DNA of 64,000 nt from a virus. The notes under the pieces are model-generated. The model saw only the letters and a list, made by a program, of their open reading frames with translations, was not told the DNA's origin and searched no databases. A program made the position numbers and the translations under genes. The stretch spans positions 1 to 64,000 of IMG/VR virus record IMGVR_UViG_3300046004_000518; one strand, written 5' to 3'. Below, in pieces: positions 33,180 through 40,121 of the stretch (positions within the stretch are counted from its first letter, which is position 1; each line of letters starts with the position of its first letter).

Positions 33180-33868
33180 TAATCAGTTTCCTTGGTGTTG
33201 CAAATTGTGTCGTAATCTTGCATTGTTAGTGTATTACCTTCATGACTTAGAGCAATTAAACGTTCTGCTAAATCGTGTAAATCCGCATCTGTTTCGGCAT
33301 CTTCGCGAGCAAATTCAAATAAGCGTATTAATAGTGGAATATCGACACTAATAACATCTTGTGGATTAAATTCTTCCTTAACTGGTATCTCGCCGGTTAA
33401 CGGACCTGCCGCTGGAGTTGCTGCACCGCCACTTGCACCATCATCTGCGCTGTGCCATTGATCTGTGCCGTCATTCCATTGATCATTACCGTTGTGCCAT
33501 GCTGGATTATCACCGGCCCACGCATCTTCTTTAACGTGTTTAAAATAGTTAACCTGACGTTCACGTTTTTCAGCACCAGCTCGAGTTGGATATTTACCTA
33601 AGTTCTTACCAGTATGTGATTTAAGTTCATACTGGCTGCCCACTTTTACAATTGTTTCGTCTACAGGTTTAGCCAGTGCTGTTGCTTTTTGGTGAATACG
33701 TGTGCTGTATTCTTTACCATATTTGTTACGCAAATGCGTCATGTAATCAAAATATTCCTGACGTGCCTTAGTATCAGATAGTGCTCTATTCACTAGACCG
33801 TGTGCAGTAACAACATCTGCTACTTCATTATCTTCGTTAACTGCTGGATTAAAATCTTGTATACGCAT
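33179..33868 (-). CDS. Head-associated protein candidate with tag-like N-terminus
   Basis: 229 residues. Starts MRIQDFNPAVNEDNE, comparable to the capsid-targeting tags, with VNE as a possible cleavage site. Residues 85-115 (YELKSHTGKNLGKYPTRAGA) resemble the small repeat modules in the 961-residue protein. A linker rich in Trp, Asn and Asp (NGNDQWNDGTDQWHSAD) precedes an acidic helix-rich C-terminal domain (RLFEFAREDAETDADLHDL). Late box upstream at 33897-33904. Function unknown. Confidence 0.5.
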   Translation of the reverse strand: MRIQDFNPAVNEDNEVADVVTAHGLVNRALSDTKARQEYFDYMTHLRNKYGKEYSTRIHQKATALAKPVDETIVKVGSQYELKSHTGKNLGKYPTRAGAEKRERQVNYFKHVKEDAWAGDNPAWHNGNDQWNDGTDQWHSADDGASGGAATPAAGPLTGEIPVKEEFNPQDVISVDIPLLIRLFEFAREDAETDADLHDLAERLIALSHEGNTLTMQDYDTICNTKETD

Positions 33869-33896
33869 AATTGCTCTCAGATTGACTCATATAAGA

Positions 33897-33904
33897 TATT
33901 TATG
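33897..33904 (-). promoter_or_regulatory. T4-like late promoter box CATAAATA
   Basis: CATAAATATCTTATATGAG on the minus strand, 29 bases before the 229-residue gene. Back to back with the plus-strand promoter at 33939. Confidence 0.5.
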
Positions 33905-33938
33905 CTAATTTAATTCTAAGTAAAACTTATAAAAAGAC

Positions 33939-33967
33939 TTGACTTTAACGGTAAAAGATAGTATAAT
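33939..33967 (+). promoter_or_regulatory. Strong sigma70 promoter TTGACT-N17-TATAAT
   Basis: TTGACT (33939-33944), 17-base spacer, perfect TATAAT (33962-33967), preceded by an A-rich stretch that could act as an UP element. Drives the lone plus-strand gene at 34002. Expected to be used by unmodified host polymerase early in infection. Confidence 0.8.
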
Positions 33968-34001
33968 AGCTATGTCTTTAATCAACCTATGAGTAAACTC
34001 A

Positions 34002-34448
34002 ATGACACAAATAGCAGAATTATTAAATGAAATTATCGGTGACCCAATTAACGGACCATATGAAGGTGAGGATTATTGGATTGACACTGATGGCACAATA
34101 CAAGTAGCTGAGAACAATGTTAAGTTGGCGGCCATAATTATGCGTCGAGCAAATAGTAGTGGATACTTTGATACTAAGTTAGTTAAAGTAGGCAACAAGG
34201 GTGATAGTATATTACTTGGCTTTGATACTATGGCTGACATTGAGCCGGTGTACACATCAAAAATTGGATTCAAACGTGATACCTTAGCCGAAGTAAAGCG
34301 AGATTTGGCTGGCAAGTTCTGTGTGTATCTTAATAAGAAACGTGCTAGTCGTATGTTTAGTAAACTATCAGCGGTTAAAGCGTATCTAAAGAAATTAGAC
34401 TTGGATTTACAAACAGACGGGCAAGAGCCAGAAGCACTAGACGATTAA
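34002..34448 (+). CDS. Lone plus-strand early gene, unknown function
   Basis: 148 residues. ATG at 34002; upstream ATGs at 33972 and 33990 open short frames only. No recognised motif. The body mixes strands and helices (NNVKLAAIIMRRANSSG, KFCVYLNKKRASRMF) and ends with a helix (LSAVKAYLKKLDLDL) and acidic tail. Its strong host-type promoter and hairpin terminator, within a late minus-strand region, suggest an early host-takeover or regulatory protein. Ribosome-binding site is weak (GAG). Confidence 0.6.
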   Translation: MTQIAELLNEIIGDPINGPYEGEDYWIDTDGTIQVAENNVKLAAIIMRRANSSGYFDTKLVKVGNKGDSILLGFDTMADIEPVYTSKIGFKRDTLAEVKRDLAGKFCVYLNKKRASRMFSKLSAVKAYLKKLDLDLQTDGQEPEALDD

Positions 34449-34466
34449 AGGGTTGCCCCTTTAATC
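34443..34466. terminator. Bidirectional hairpin between convergent genes
   Basis: Perfect ten-base stem (GATTAAAGGG and CCCTTTAATC) with loop TTGC, lying between the stop codons of the plus-strand gene and the 961-residue gene. U-tracts are weak on both sides, so termination may be partial. Confidence 0.6.
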
Positions 34467-37352
34467 TTATGGTGTTAGTTTAGCTTGATTTGCTATAGTT
34501 TTAAACTGTGATGCAAGTTTAGGATCTGCAGCGGCTTTGTTAAGCACACCCATTATTGGAGCAAGTGCTTTTACATCAGTTGATGTTGCTGTGCCTAACG
34601 TAGCTGAATCAAGTGCTTTATCCAATGTGGCCGGAGCAACCGTAGTGCCTGTTGCGGTTTTTAGTGTATTAGTTGCCGCAGCCGCTTTTGCTACAGCCGC
34701 TGGATCAGCTGGTTTAGCACCCGGTGTTGCGGTAGCTACTGTGGCTGCACCAGGAACTGCAAACTCTTTAACGGGCTTTTTTACAGCGGCTTTTTCCTTA
34801 CGTAAGCGTATTTGTTCTTGGCGTTCTGCTGGTGTAGGAACCTGAACATTCTGCATACGATCCATATTACCTAACTTAGTAGCAATAACTTTATGTCCAC
34901 GTGATTCTTTAAATTCACGCAACTTGCTTTGTAAGTCTGAATACTGTTGATTTAAACTGCCTAATCTACGTGCTAATTCATCTTTAAGTTGTGGATCTTG
35001 TGATGTAGTCGGATCCATTTGAATTTGTTGTAATGCACTACGTTTAGCCTGATAATCTTCTCGATCAAGTAATGGGGTTTCACTGCCTTCACCTAGACGA
35101 TTGCGACTAGCCGCACGTGCTGCCATACTGCTTACACCTGCTTGTGCTTGCTTTTTATCCTTCATAGGATCTTCATTCTTAACAGTTAAAATTTCATTAG
35201 AGAATTTAACTTTAGTAGGATTAATACTGTCAACATAGTGTTGAATAGCTGGACTATTGTTGTTAGCATCTACTAGATCTTTAAGTAAGAATGGTTGACT
35301 TGTAGCGGCTACTACCATATTAGTAATAACTTCTGGTGCAACTTCTGTATGTCCCTGTTGAATAAGTTCTTGTACTGCGGCCAACACAGCGCCTTCAACT
35401 GGATCGTTAGATTCAATACCTTCATTAATAGCACGGTAAGCTAAGTTCTTACCATAGTTAGATTGGATGTAGGCCATAGCGTGCCCTTTAGTTGGGAACA
35501 CTTTATCGGTGACTGGCTGACGTGTATCAAGGCTAACTACGTGATACCCTTTAGCTTCTGGTTCTTTTTGAGCATAAGGCGCATCTAATTTCTCTTGACG
35601 ATGTGCATCATATTCAGCATCTGGATCACGTTCAACTCTGGTACGCTCTTCAGGACCACTTTCCCAACCTTCTTCTACGTCTTTACTAACAGTATCATGA
35701 TAGTATTCGGCGCTTGCTACTTTTAAACCATTGGCTTCTGCGTACTGTTTAGCACCTTTATGTGTGCGGAATTTTTTCTTAACTGTTTTAGTTTTTGGAT
35801 CGTATACATAGAAATCGTTGTTCCAAGTAGTACGTGCTTCCACCACACCTTGATTTTGCTTTTTAATCCATGCATTGGCTTCTTCAGCTGATTTAAATGG
35901 ACCAGCAACACTTCCGCCTTGACCATCTTTAAATACACGCCAAACACCGTCTTTAGTTTCACGACCAGTGTAGTTTTCTGCTAGGTCTTTTACTAAACGT
36001 ACATCTTGTTTAAGCACTACTGCTTGCCCACCATCTTCTAAGTCTAGGTCAAGATATACACGATTTCTTAACTTGTCAGTTTTGATCTGACGAACATATC
36101 CAGTTTTACCAGCATCACGACCTTTAACGATAGTAACTTTTTTGTGTAGACCTTTGCTAGGACCACGACCTTCTGCCATGTTACCATGATCTACGTAAAA
36201 GCGTTCGTTGCTACTACCATTAGCCGCTGCATTGTCTTTAGCATTGTTTAAATTTTGTACCAATGATTCAATACTCTTTGGGTTAAGATTGATTTTTCTG
36301 TTACCACGTTCATGTTCGTATGATTTACCAGTTTCTAATGTGTAGCCATAGTATTCAATAAGTTCAGCTAACGTACCTGACTTACTACGCTCTCTACCAT
36401 TTCTTTCTGATGTTATTGAGTAAACATCAGCCGCACCTTCACCAACTTGTGTATAAGGATGTGGATCGTTTTCTTCTTCATCACGATTGCGATTACGCTC
36501 TTGTTCGGCATCAGTTGGAACTTCTTTAGGCCAAGGAATTGATTTTCTTTTTGCTGCACGTTGTTTAGCTTGAGATTTGGCAAATTCTTCCATACCTTCT
36601 CCTAATAAATCTTCGTCGTCATCATGATCCCAGCTATCGTCATCTTCTTCGTCATCATAGTCATCATCTTCTTCCGCAGGACCGTAGTCCATAACGTCTA
36701 AACTGTCCCAACCTTGGTTAGGGTGATAGTTACCATTGGCTTTAAGAGCAAACTCTGTAGCTTTGTGTGCTAGATCGTCGTAGCTGGTAACCGGACCAAT
36801 ATACTGTTCTAGTTGTCTATAACTTGCTTGGTTAAATTCATCACCATCATTGAAGTGACGATAGACAATTTTACTAGCCGCACGCAACACTTCACCTTCA
36901 ATAGTTTCTGCCGCACCCTGTGCCGGTACTAATTTTTCATATAGTGCTTCGTATTCTTTTTGTAATGCTCCGGTACCATTCCAGTAGGTACGTGGCTCAT
37001 CAGGTAAACTAACACGATCACTACCTGTGTTCCAACCTTCTTCAACAGTGGTATAACGTTTACTTGGCTTACCATGTTTAGTATATTCACGACCTGGTCT
37101 GCTACCTTTACGACTTGGACGTTTTTCTTCTACACCAATGTCATCTTCCATAAAATTAGCGTATGCTTCTGCTAATTCTTCTTCTTTAGTTTTAGGAGTA
37201 GGACCTTTAGCTAGATCTTTGATGATGCTATCTCCTACTAATTTTTTACCCGGGGTACCTTTGTCTGTACCCTTCCATTGCTCACCTGGTTTTTGTTCAG
37301 GCTCACCGGCAAATTTAGACATAGCTTCTAATAGTTTTCGCATCATACTCAT
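34467..37352 (-). CDS. Large head-type protein, candidate prohead-protease-processed polyprotein
   Basis: 961 residues. At least eight sites of the form hydrophobic-x-Glu followed by Gly (or Ala) punctuate it: VEEG 103, LGEG 250, VGEG 303, MAEG 392, VVEA 503, VEEG 559, INEG 642, LGEG 753. T4 gp21 cuts after L/I-x-E. Between the sites lie small domains: a KOW-like fold (KKVTIVKGRDAGKTGYVR at about 404-421) and three short beta-hairpin modules (WRVFKDGQGGSVAGPFKSAE, FYVYDPKTKTVKKKFRT, YHVVSLDTRQPVTDKVF). A very acidic Asp/Glu run sits near 228-250. The last 200 residues are Ala/Thr-rich helices. Upstream stop and start overlap (ATGA) with a 55-residue gene. Probably an internal head or scaffold protein. 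Confidence 0.55.
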   Translation of the reverse strand: MSMMRKLLEAMSKFAGEPEQKPGEQWKGTDKGTPGKKLVGDSIIKDLAKGPTPKTKEEELAEAYANFMEDDIGVEEKRPSRKGSRPGREYTKHGKPSKRYTTVEEGWNTGSDRVSLPDEPRTYWNGTGALQKEYEALYEKLVPAQGAAETIEGEVLRAASKIVYRHFNDGDEFNQASYRQLEQYIGPVTSYDDLAHKATEFALKANGNYHPNQGWDSLDVMDYGPAEEDDDYDDEEDDDSWDHDDDEDLLGEGMEEFAKSQAKQRAAKRKSIPWPKEVPTDAEQERNRNRDEEENDPHPYTQVGEGAADVYSITSERNGRERSKSGTLAELIEYYGYTLETGKSYEHERGNRKINLNPKSIESLVQNLNNAKDNAAANGSSNERFYVDHGNMAEGRGPSKGLHKKVTIVKGRDAGKTGYVRQIKTDKLRNRVYLDLDLEDGGQAVVLKQDVRLVKDLAENYTGRETKDGVWRVFKDGQGGSVAGPFKSAEEANAWIKKQNQGVVEARTTWNNDFYVYDPKTKTVKKKFRTHKGAKQYAEANGLKVASAEYYHDTVSKDVEEGWESGPEERTRVERDPDAEYDAHRQEKLDAPYAQKEPEAKGYHVVSLDTRQPVTDKVFPTKGHAMAYIQSNYGKNLAYRAINEGIESNDPVEGAVLAAVQELIQQGHTEVAPEVITNMVVAATSQPFLLKDLVDANNNSPAIQHYVDSINPTKVKFSNEILTVKNEDPMKDKKQAQAGVSSMAARAASRNRLGEGSETPLLDREDYQAKRSALQQIQMDPTTSQDPQLKDELARRLGSLNQQYSDLQSKLREFKESRGHKVIATKLGNMDRMQNVQVPTPAERQEQIRLRKEKAAVKKPVKEFAVPGAATVATATPGAKPADPAAVAKAAAATNTLKTATGTTVAPATLDKALDSATLGTATSTDVKALAPIMGVLNKAAADPKLASQFKTIANQAKLTP

Positions 37353-37516
37353 TTTGTTTTTCTCTTTTTAGGTTGTTTATACGTGCCACCAAACAATGTG
37401 CCCACTTTAGGACCTGTGCCTACACCTGGTACAGTAGCAATAGCGCCAGAGCTAGTTGCTCCGCTGGTTGCATCTTCGGTTAAGTCTGGTCGTTTGATAA
37501 TATCGGTTATTTTCAT
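37349..37516 (-). CDS. Small head-type peptide with tag-like N-terminus
   Basis: 55 residues. MKITDIIKRPDLTED at the start resembles the capsid-targeting tags with LTE as a possible cut; the middle is Gly/Ala/Thr-rich and the C-terminus basic (GTYKQPKKRKTK). Its stop overlaps the start of the 961-residue gene (ATGA). The late box at 37522-37529 places the predicted +1 on its ATG. Confidence 0.55.
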   Translation of the reverse strand: MKITDIIKRPDLTEDATSGATSSGAIATVPGVGTGPKVGTLFGGTYKQPKKRKTK

Positions 37517-37521
37517 ATATG

Positions 37522-37529
37522 TATTTATT
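37522..37529 (-). promoter_or_regulatory. T4-like late promoter box AATAAATA
   Basis: AATAAATA on the minus strand, six bases before ATG 37516. The predicted start site falls exactly on that ATG, so the transcript would be leaderless. Confidence 0.5.
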
Positions 37530-37827
37530 GTAATGTAAAACTTATGGTATGTTCATTGATCTGTTCAACATTAAATGTTTGATTGACAATTTGTAAATTA
37601 CGCAGGGAGAATTGTGCTATGGAGTTGCTCTGAGAGATTATTTCAATTCTAGCAATATTGTTATTATTGTTAGGCATCACTATCCAGATATTTTCGTTAA
37701 TTAACGTTTTAGAATCCCAAATCCAAGTGCGTTCTGTTAATAAATCATCATTTATATACAATCGATAATTATTTTGTTCAACAGGATCTATACAATGTAC
37801 TTCTACTGTAAGATTTATTGCGTTCAT
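37525..37827 (-). CDS. Beta-rich protein, unknown
   Basis: 100 residues of alternating strands: YRLYINDDLLTERTWIW, ENIWIVMPNN, IARIEIISQ. The pattern resembles the 149-residue protein at 38594-39043 (an inhibitor-like or sugar-binding beta-sandwich, unproven). Ends on the late promoter box of the next gene. Confidence 0.45.
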   Translation of the reverse strand: MNAINLTVEVHCIDPVEQNNYRLYINDDLLTERTWIWDSKTLINENIWIVMPNNNNNIARIEIISQSNSIAQFSLRNLQIVNQTFNVEQINEHTISFTLQ

Positions 37828-37828
37828 A

Positions 37829-38563
37829 TTAGATTAAGCGTAATGCTTTGAGATTTTTATTAATAGCACCGGGTTTGATATCTACAGTAAGCGCACTGGC
37901 CCATCGTGGATCATTGGCTTCTTTCTTATTCTTTGGAATATAACCACTACATTCTGCTAATTCTGGATCTGCTAACATCATACCTTTACGCACTGCTTGG
38001 TATAAAGGTTCAGCTAGTTTACCTGCACCTGTTGCCTGCGCAAATGCTTGTAAGTCATTATTAGCCGCTGCCTCACGTGCTGAACTAGCACTAACACCTG
38101 CTATACCATCTGCATCAGGATCACGTTCACCACTAGAAACAAATTTAATATCATCAAACTTGTAGTAAGCACCATTAACACCTTCTACGCCATTGTACTT
38201 AGGTATCAATTCTTGGAAACTATCAATACGATCACTACCTGCAACCATTGTTATATTTCTATAACCCTTGGCATATAACCAATGAATAACGTCCATGATA
38301 GTTTTTATGTTAGTATCGTATACAACATGGCCTGCTTGATCTGGAAATAATGCTCGAACAAACTTAACTTTGGTAGCGTAATCTAACGGATTCTTTTTCT
38401 TATCTTGTGATTGGCTAACAAACACAAAGTAATCACCACCTTGACTAGCTTTGGCTACAGTGTTGATTAATTGTCCGTGCCCTACAGTAGGAGGATTCAT
38501 GCGGCCAAAACAAAATGCTGCATGTTTAGTAGTTGTTGATTCAAAAATTTCAGTGAGAAACAT
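37829..38563 (-). CDS. Adenylyltransferase-like protein (HIGH-superfamily)
   Basis: 244 residues. AFCFGRMNPPTVGHGQLI at about 16-33 is the T/H-x-G-H motif of cytidylyl/adenylyltransferases (NMNAT, RibF), and GVSASSAREAA at about 174-184 is the I/V-S-x-T/S-x-x-R motif near the C-terminus. MVAGSDRIDSF at about 105-115 completes the Rossmann active site. Thus a NMN- or phosphopantetheine-type adenylyltransferase is expected. The N-terminus MFLTEIFE may be a capsid tag (LTEIFE cut). Late box at 38586-38592. Confidence 0.7.
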   Translation of the reverse strand: MFLTEIFESTTTKHAAFCFGRMNPPTVGHGQLINTVAKASQGGDYFVFVSQSQDKKKNPLDYATKVKFVRALFPDQAGHVVYDTNIKTIMDVIHWLYAKGYRNITMVAGSDRIDSFQELIPKYNGVEGVNGAYYKFDDIKFVSSGERDPDADGIAGVSASSAREAAANNDLQAFAQATGAGKLAEPLYQAVRKGMMLADPELAECSGYIPKNKKEANDPRWASALTVDIKPGAINKNLKALRLI

Positions 38564-38585
38564 AGTAATCCTGTAGCTATTACTA

Positions 38586-38592
38586 TATTTAG
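38586..38592 (-). promoter_or_regulatory. T4-like late promoter box CTAAATA
   Basis: CTAAATATAGTAATAG on the minus strand, 23 bases upstream of the adenylyltransferase-like gene. Confidence 0.5.
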
Positions 38593-38593
38593 T

Positions 38594-39043
38594 TTATAAT
38601 TTTTCTAATAGCCAAATATAAAATGGACTAGAAAATTTAAGGGTATATGAACCATTCCAACCAAGGTTAACACATTCAGCTAACTCGGTTATTTCTTTGC
38701 CCTGATATTGTTGTGGTGTATCTAGTATAAATTTTGATTCGGACCATAATAATTCGCCGATTGATATATCATCAATAGTAATATCATTGATATTAAGCAA
38801 CATATCTTTAGTTACTTCGTTATTGGTAACTAAAGTGTCGCTATCAGTTTTATTTTCTAGTTTAATTCTGAGAGTATGTTCGCCCTCGTCAATCGTATGG
38901 GTAAATTTGTGAGTTTGCGGAGATTCACTAGAAATTTCAGTTTGTATAATAACCTTGTTATCAAGCCAGATAGAGAACTGTGGTTTTTTATTCCAATATG
39001 TTCCGCTAACTGTAACTGCAACTTCTAGTGATTCTTGTTCCAT
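38594..39043 (-). CDS. Beta-sandwich protein, unknown
   Basis: 149 residues, all-beta pattern: VAVTVSGTYWNKKPQFSIWL, HTIDEGEHTLRIKLEN, LLNINDITIDDISIGEL. Similar in outline to the 100-residue protein at 37525-37827. It lies next to an adenylyltransferase and a glycosyltransferase; perhaps sugar-binding or virion-related. No firm family. Confidence 0.45.
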   Translation of the reverse strand: MEQESLEVAVTVSGTYWNKKPQFSIWLDNKVIIQTEISSESPQTHKFTHTIDEGEHTLRIKLENKTDSDTLVTNNEVTKDMLLNINDITIDDISIGELLWSESKFILDTPQQYQGKEITELAECVNLGWNGSYTLKFSSPFYIWLLEKL

Positions 39044-39045
39044 TT

Positions 39046-39873
39046 TTATACTGGGTGATGTTGTGCAGTTTGTGCGGCTTTAGCTGCAATTTGATCCGGT
39101 GTAATATCTGGCATAGTTGGTTTACCACCAGTTAATACACTTAAATCACCTGCAAACTCATAATGACCACAGTGGTTCAATAATACTTTAGCATGAGCAT
39201 AAATCTCACCTCCTAGAGCAGACCAACGACGACAGAATGTCCAGTCTTCACTTAGATAGTGACCTTTCTCATCAATTTCTGTGTCAAACAATGAGTACAT
39301 AAATGGCTCGTATTGTTTACCAAGACCAACATCATCTACATATTTTGTATCAGTACCGTATGCTTCGATCATTTTTTCAACAACTGTTTTCTTAAACATC
39401 ATAAAACCAGTGCCCATAGTATCAACTGGGAAAATATCGTTAACAATCTGTGTACCTGGCTTAACGTTAATTACATAAGAAATTGGCAATGCTTTCTTAG
39501 GATATAGTCCACCAATGATGTCTTTTTCACATAACAACATTTGGAAAATACTTTCTGGTTGGAATCTAATATCAGCATCAATAAACATAAAATGTGTGGC
39601 TTTTTCGTTAGTCATCATTTTAGCAACTAAGTTGTTACGAGCACGGGTTACCAATGACTCGTTAACCATAGTATCTAATGACCATTGTAAACCAACACGT
39701 TGCGCCATAAGAATGAAACGTAGGAAACTTGTAAATGTTGGTTCGTTAATCATACCACCGTAACATGGGATAGCAAAGTGAATATGATATTTGCTAAAAT
39801 CTGGTTGTGCTTGTTGTGCTTGTGGTAGCGTGGCATTCATCGCCGGCTGATTAGGTTTAATACGTTTTGCCAT
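39046..39873 (-). CDS. Glycosyltransferase family 2-like (GT-A)
   Basis: 275 residues. HIHFAIPCYGGMINEPTF at about 31-48 opens the nucleotide-sugar domain; HFMFIDADIRFQPESI at about 88-103 carries the DxD metal motif. DTMGTGFMMFKKTV at about 150-163 and YLSEDWTFCRRW at about 206-217 (Glu-Asp catalytic region) complete the GT-A pattern seen in many marine phages. It probably glycosylates a virion or host component. Acceptor unknown. Confidence 0.75.
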   Translation of the reverse strand: MAKRIKPNQPAMNATLPQAQQAQPDFSKYHIHFAIPCYGGMINEPTFTSFLRFILMAQRVGLQWSLDTMVNESLVTRARNNLVAKMMTNEKATHFMFIDADIRFQPESIFQMLLCEKDIIGGLYPKKALPISYVINVKPGTQIVNDIFPVDTMGTGFMMFKKTVVEKMIEAYGTDTKYVDDVGLGKQYEPFMYSLFDTEIDEKGHYLSEDWTFCRRWSALGGEIYAHAKVLLNHCGHYEFAGDLSVLTGGKPTMPDITPDQIAAKAAQTAQHHPV

Positions 39874-39899
39874 TGAAAATCTCTCTTTATTGAATTAAA

Positions 39900-40064
39900 T
39901 TATGCTCTTTCGATTTCTACTAATGTGCCTGCGCCCGCAAGCTCTTCTACTACTGCTTCGAGACTATGCAATATATCATTGCTGATAATCTCTGTTGAGT
40001 TTTCGCTGTCTTTCAACAGTTTACTTACTTTGATTACTAATACTTCTTCTTGTAATTTTGCCAT
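39900..40064 (-). CDS. 54-residue acidic helical protein
   Basis: Start ATG at 40062-40064, stop 39900-39902. MAKLQEEVLVIKVSKLLKDS, then helices ending EELAGAGTLVEIERA. Good SD (AAGGATATATC) and a late box upstream at 40094-40101. Fills the gap between the glycosyltransferase and ClpA genes. Function unknown. Confidence 0.55.
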   Translation of the reverse strand: MAKLQEEVLVIKVSKLLKDSENSTEIISNDILHSLEAVVEELAGAGTLVEIERA

Positions 40065-40093
40065 GATATATCCTTATAATAGCTGTATATAAT

Positions 40094-40101
40094 TATTTAT
40101 C
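40094..40101 (-). promoter_or_regulatory. T4-like late promoter box GATAAATA
   Basis: GATAAATA on the minus strand, 29 bases upstream of the 54-residue gene. It would also transcribe the glycosyltransferase downstream. Confidence 0.5.
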
Positions 40102-40121
40102 ATGGCAAATACTAATACAAA

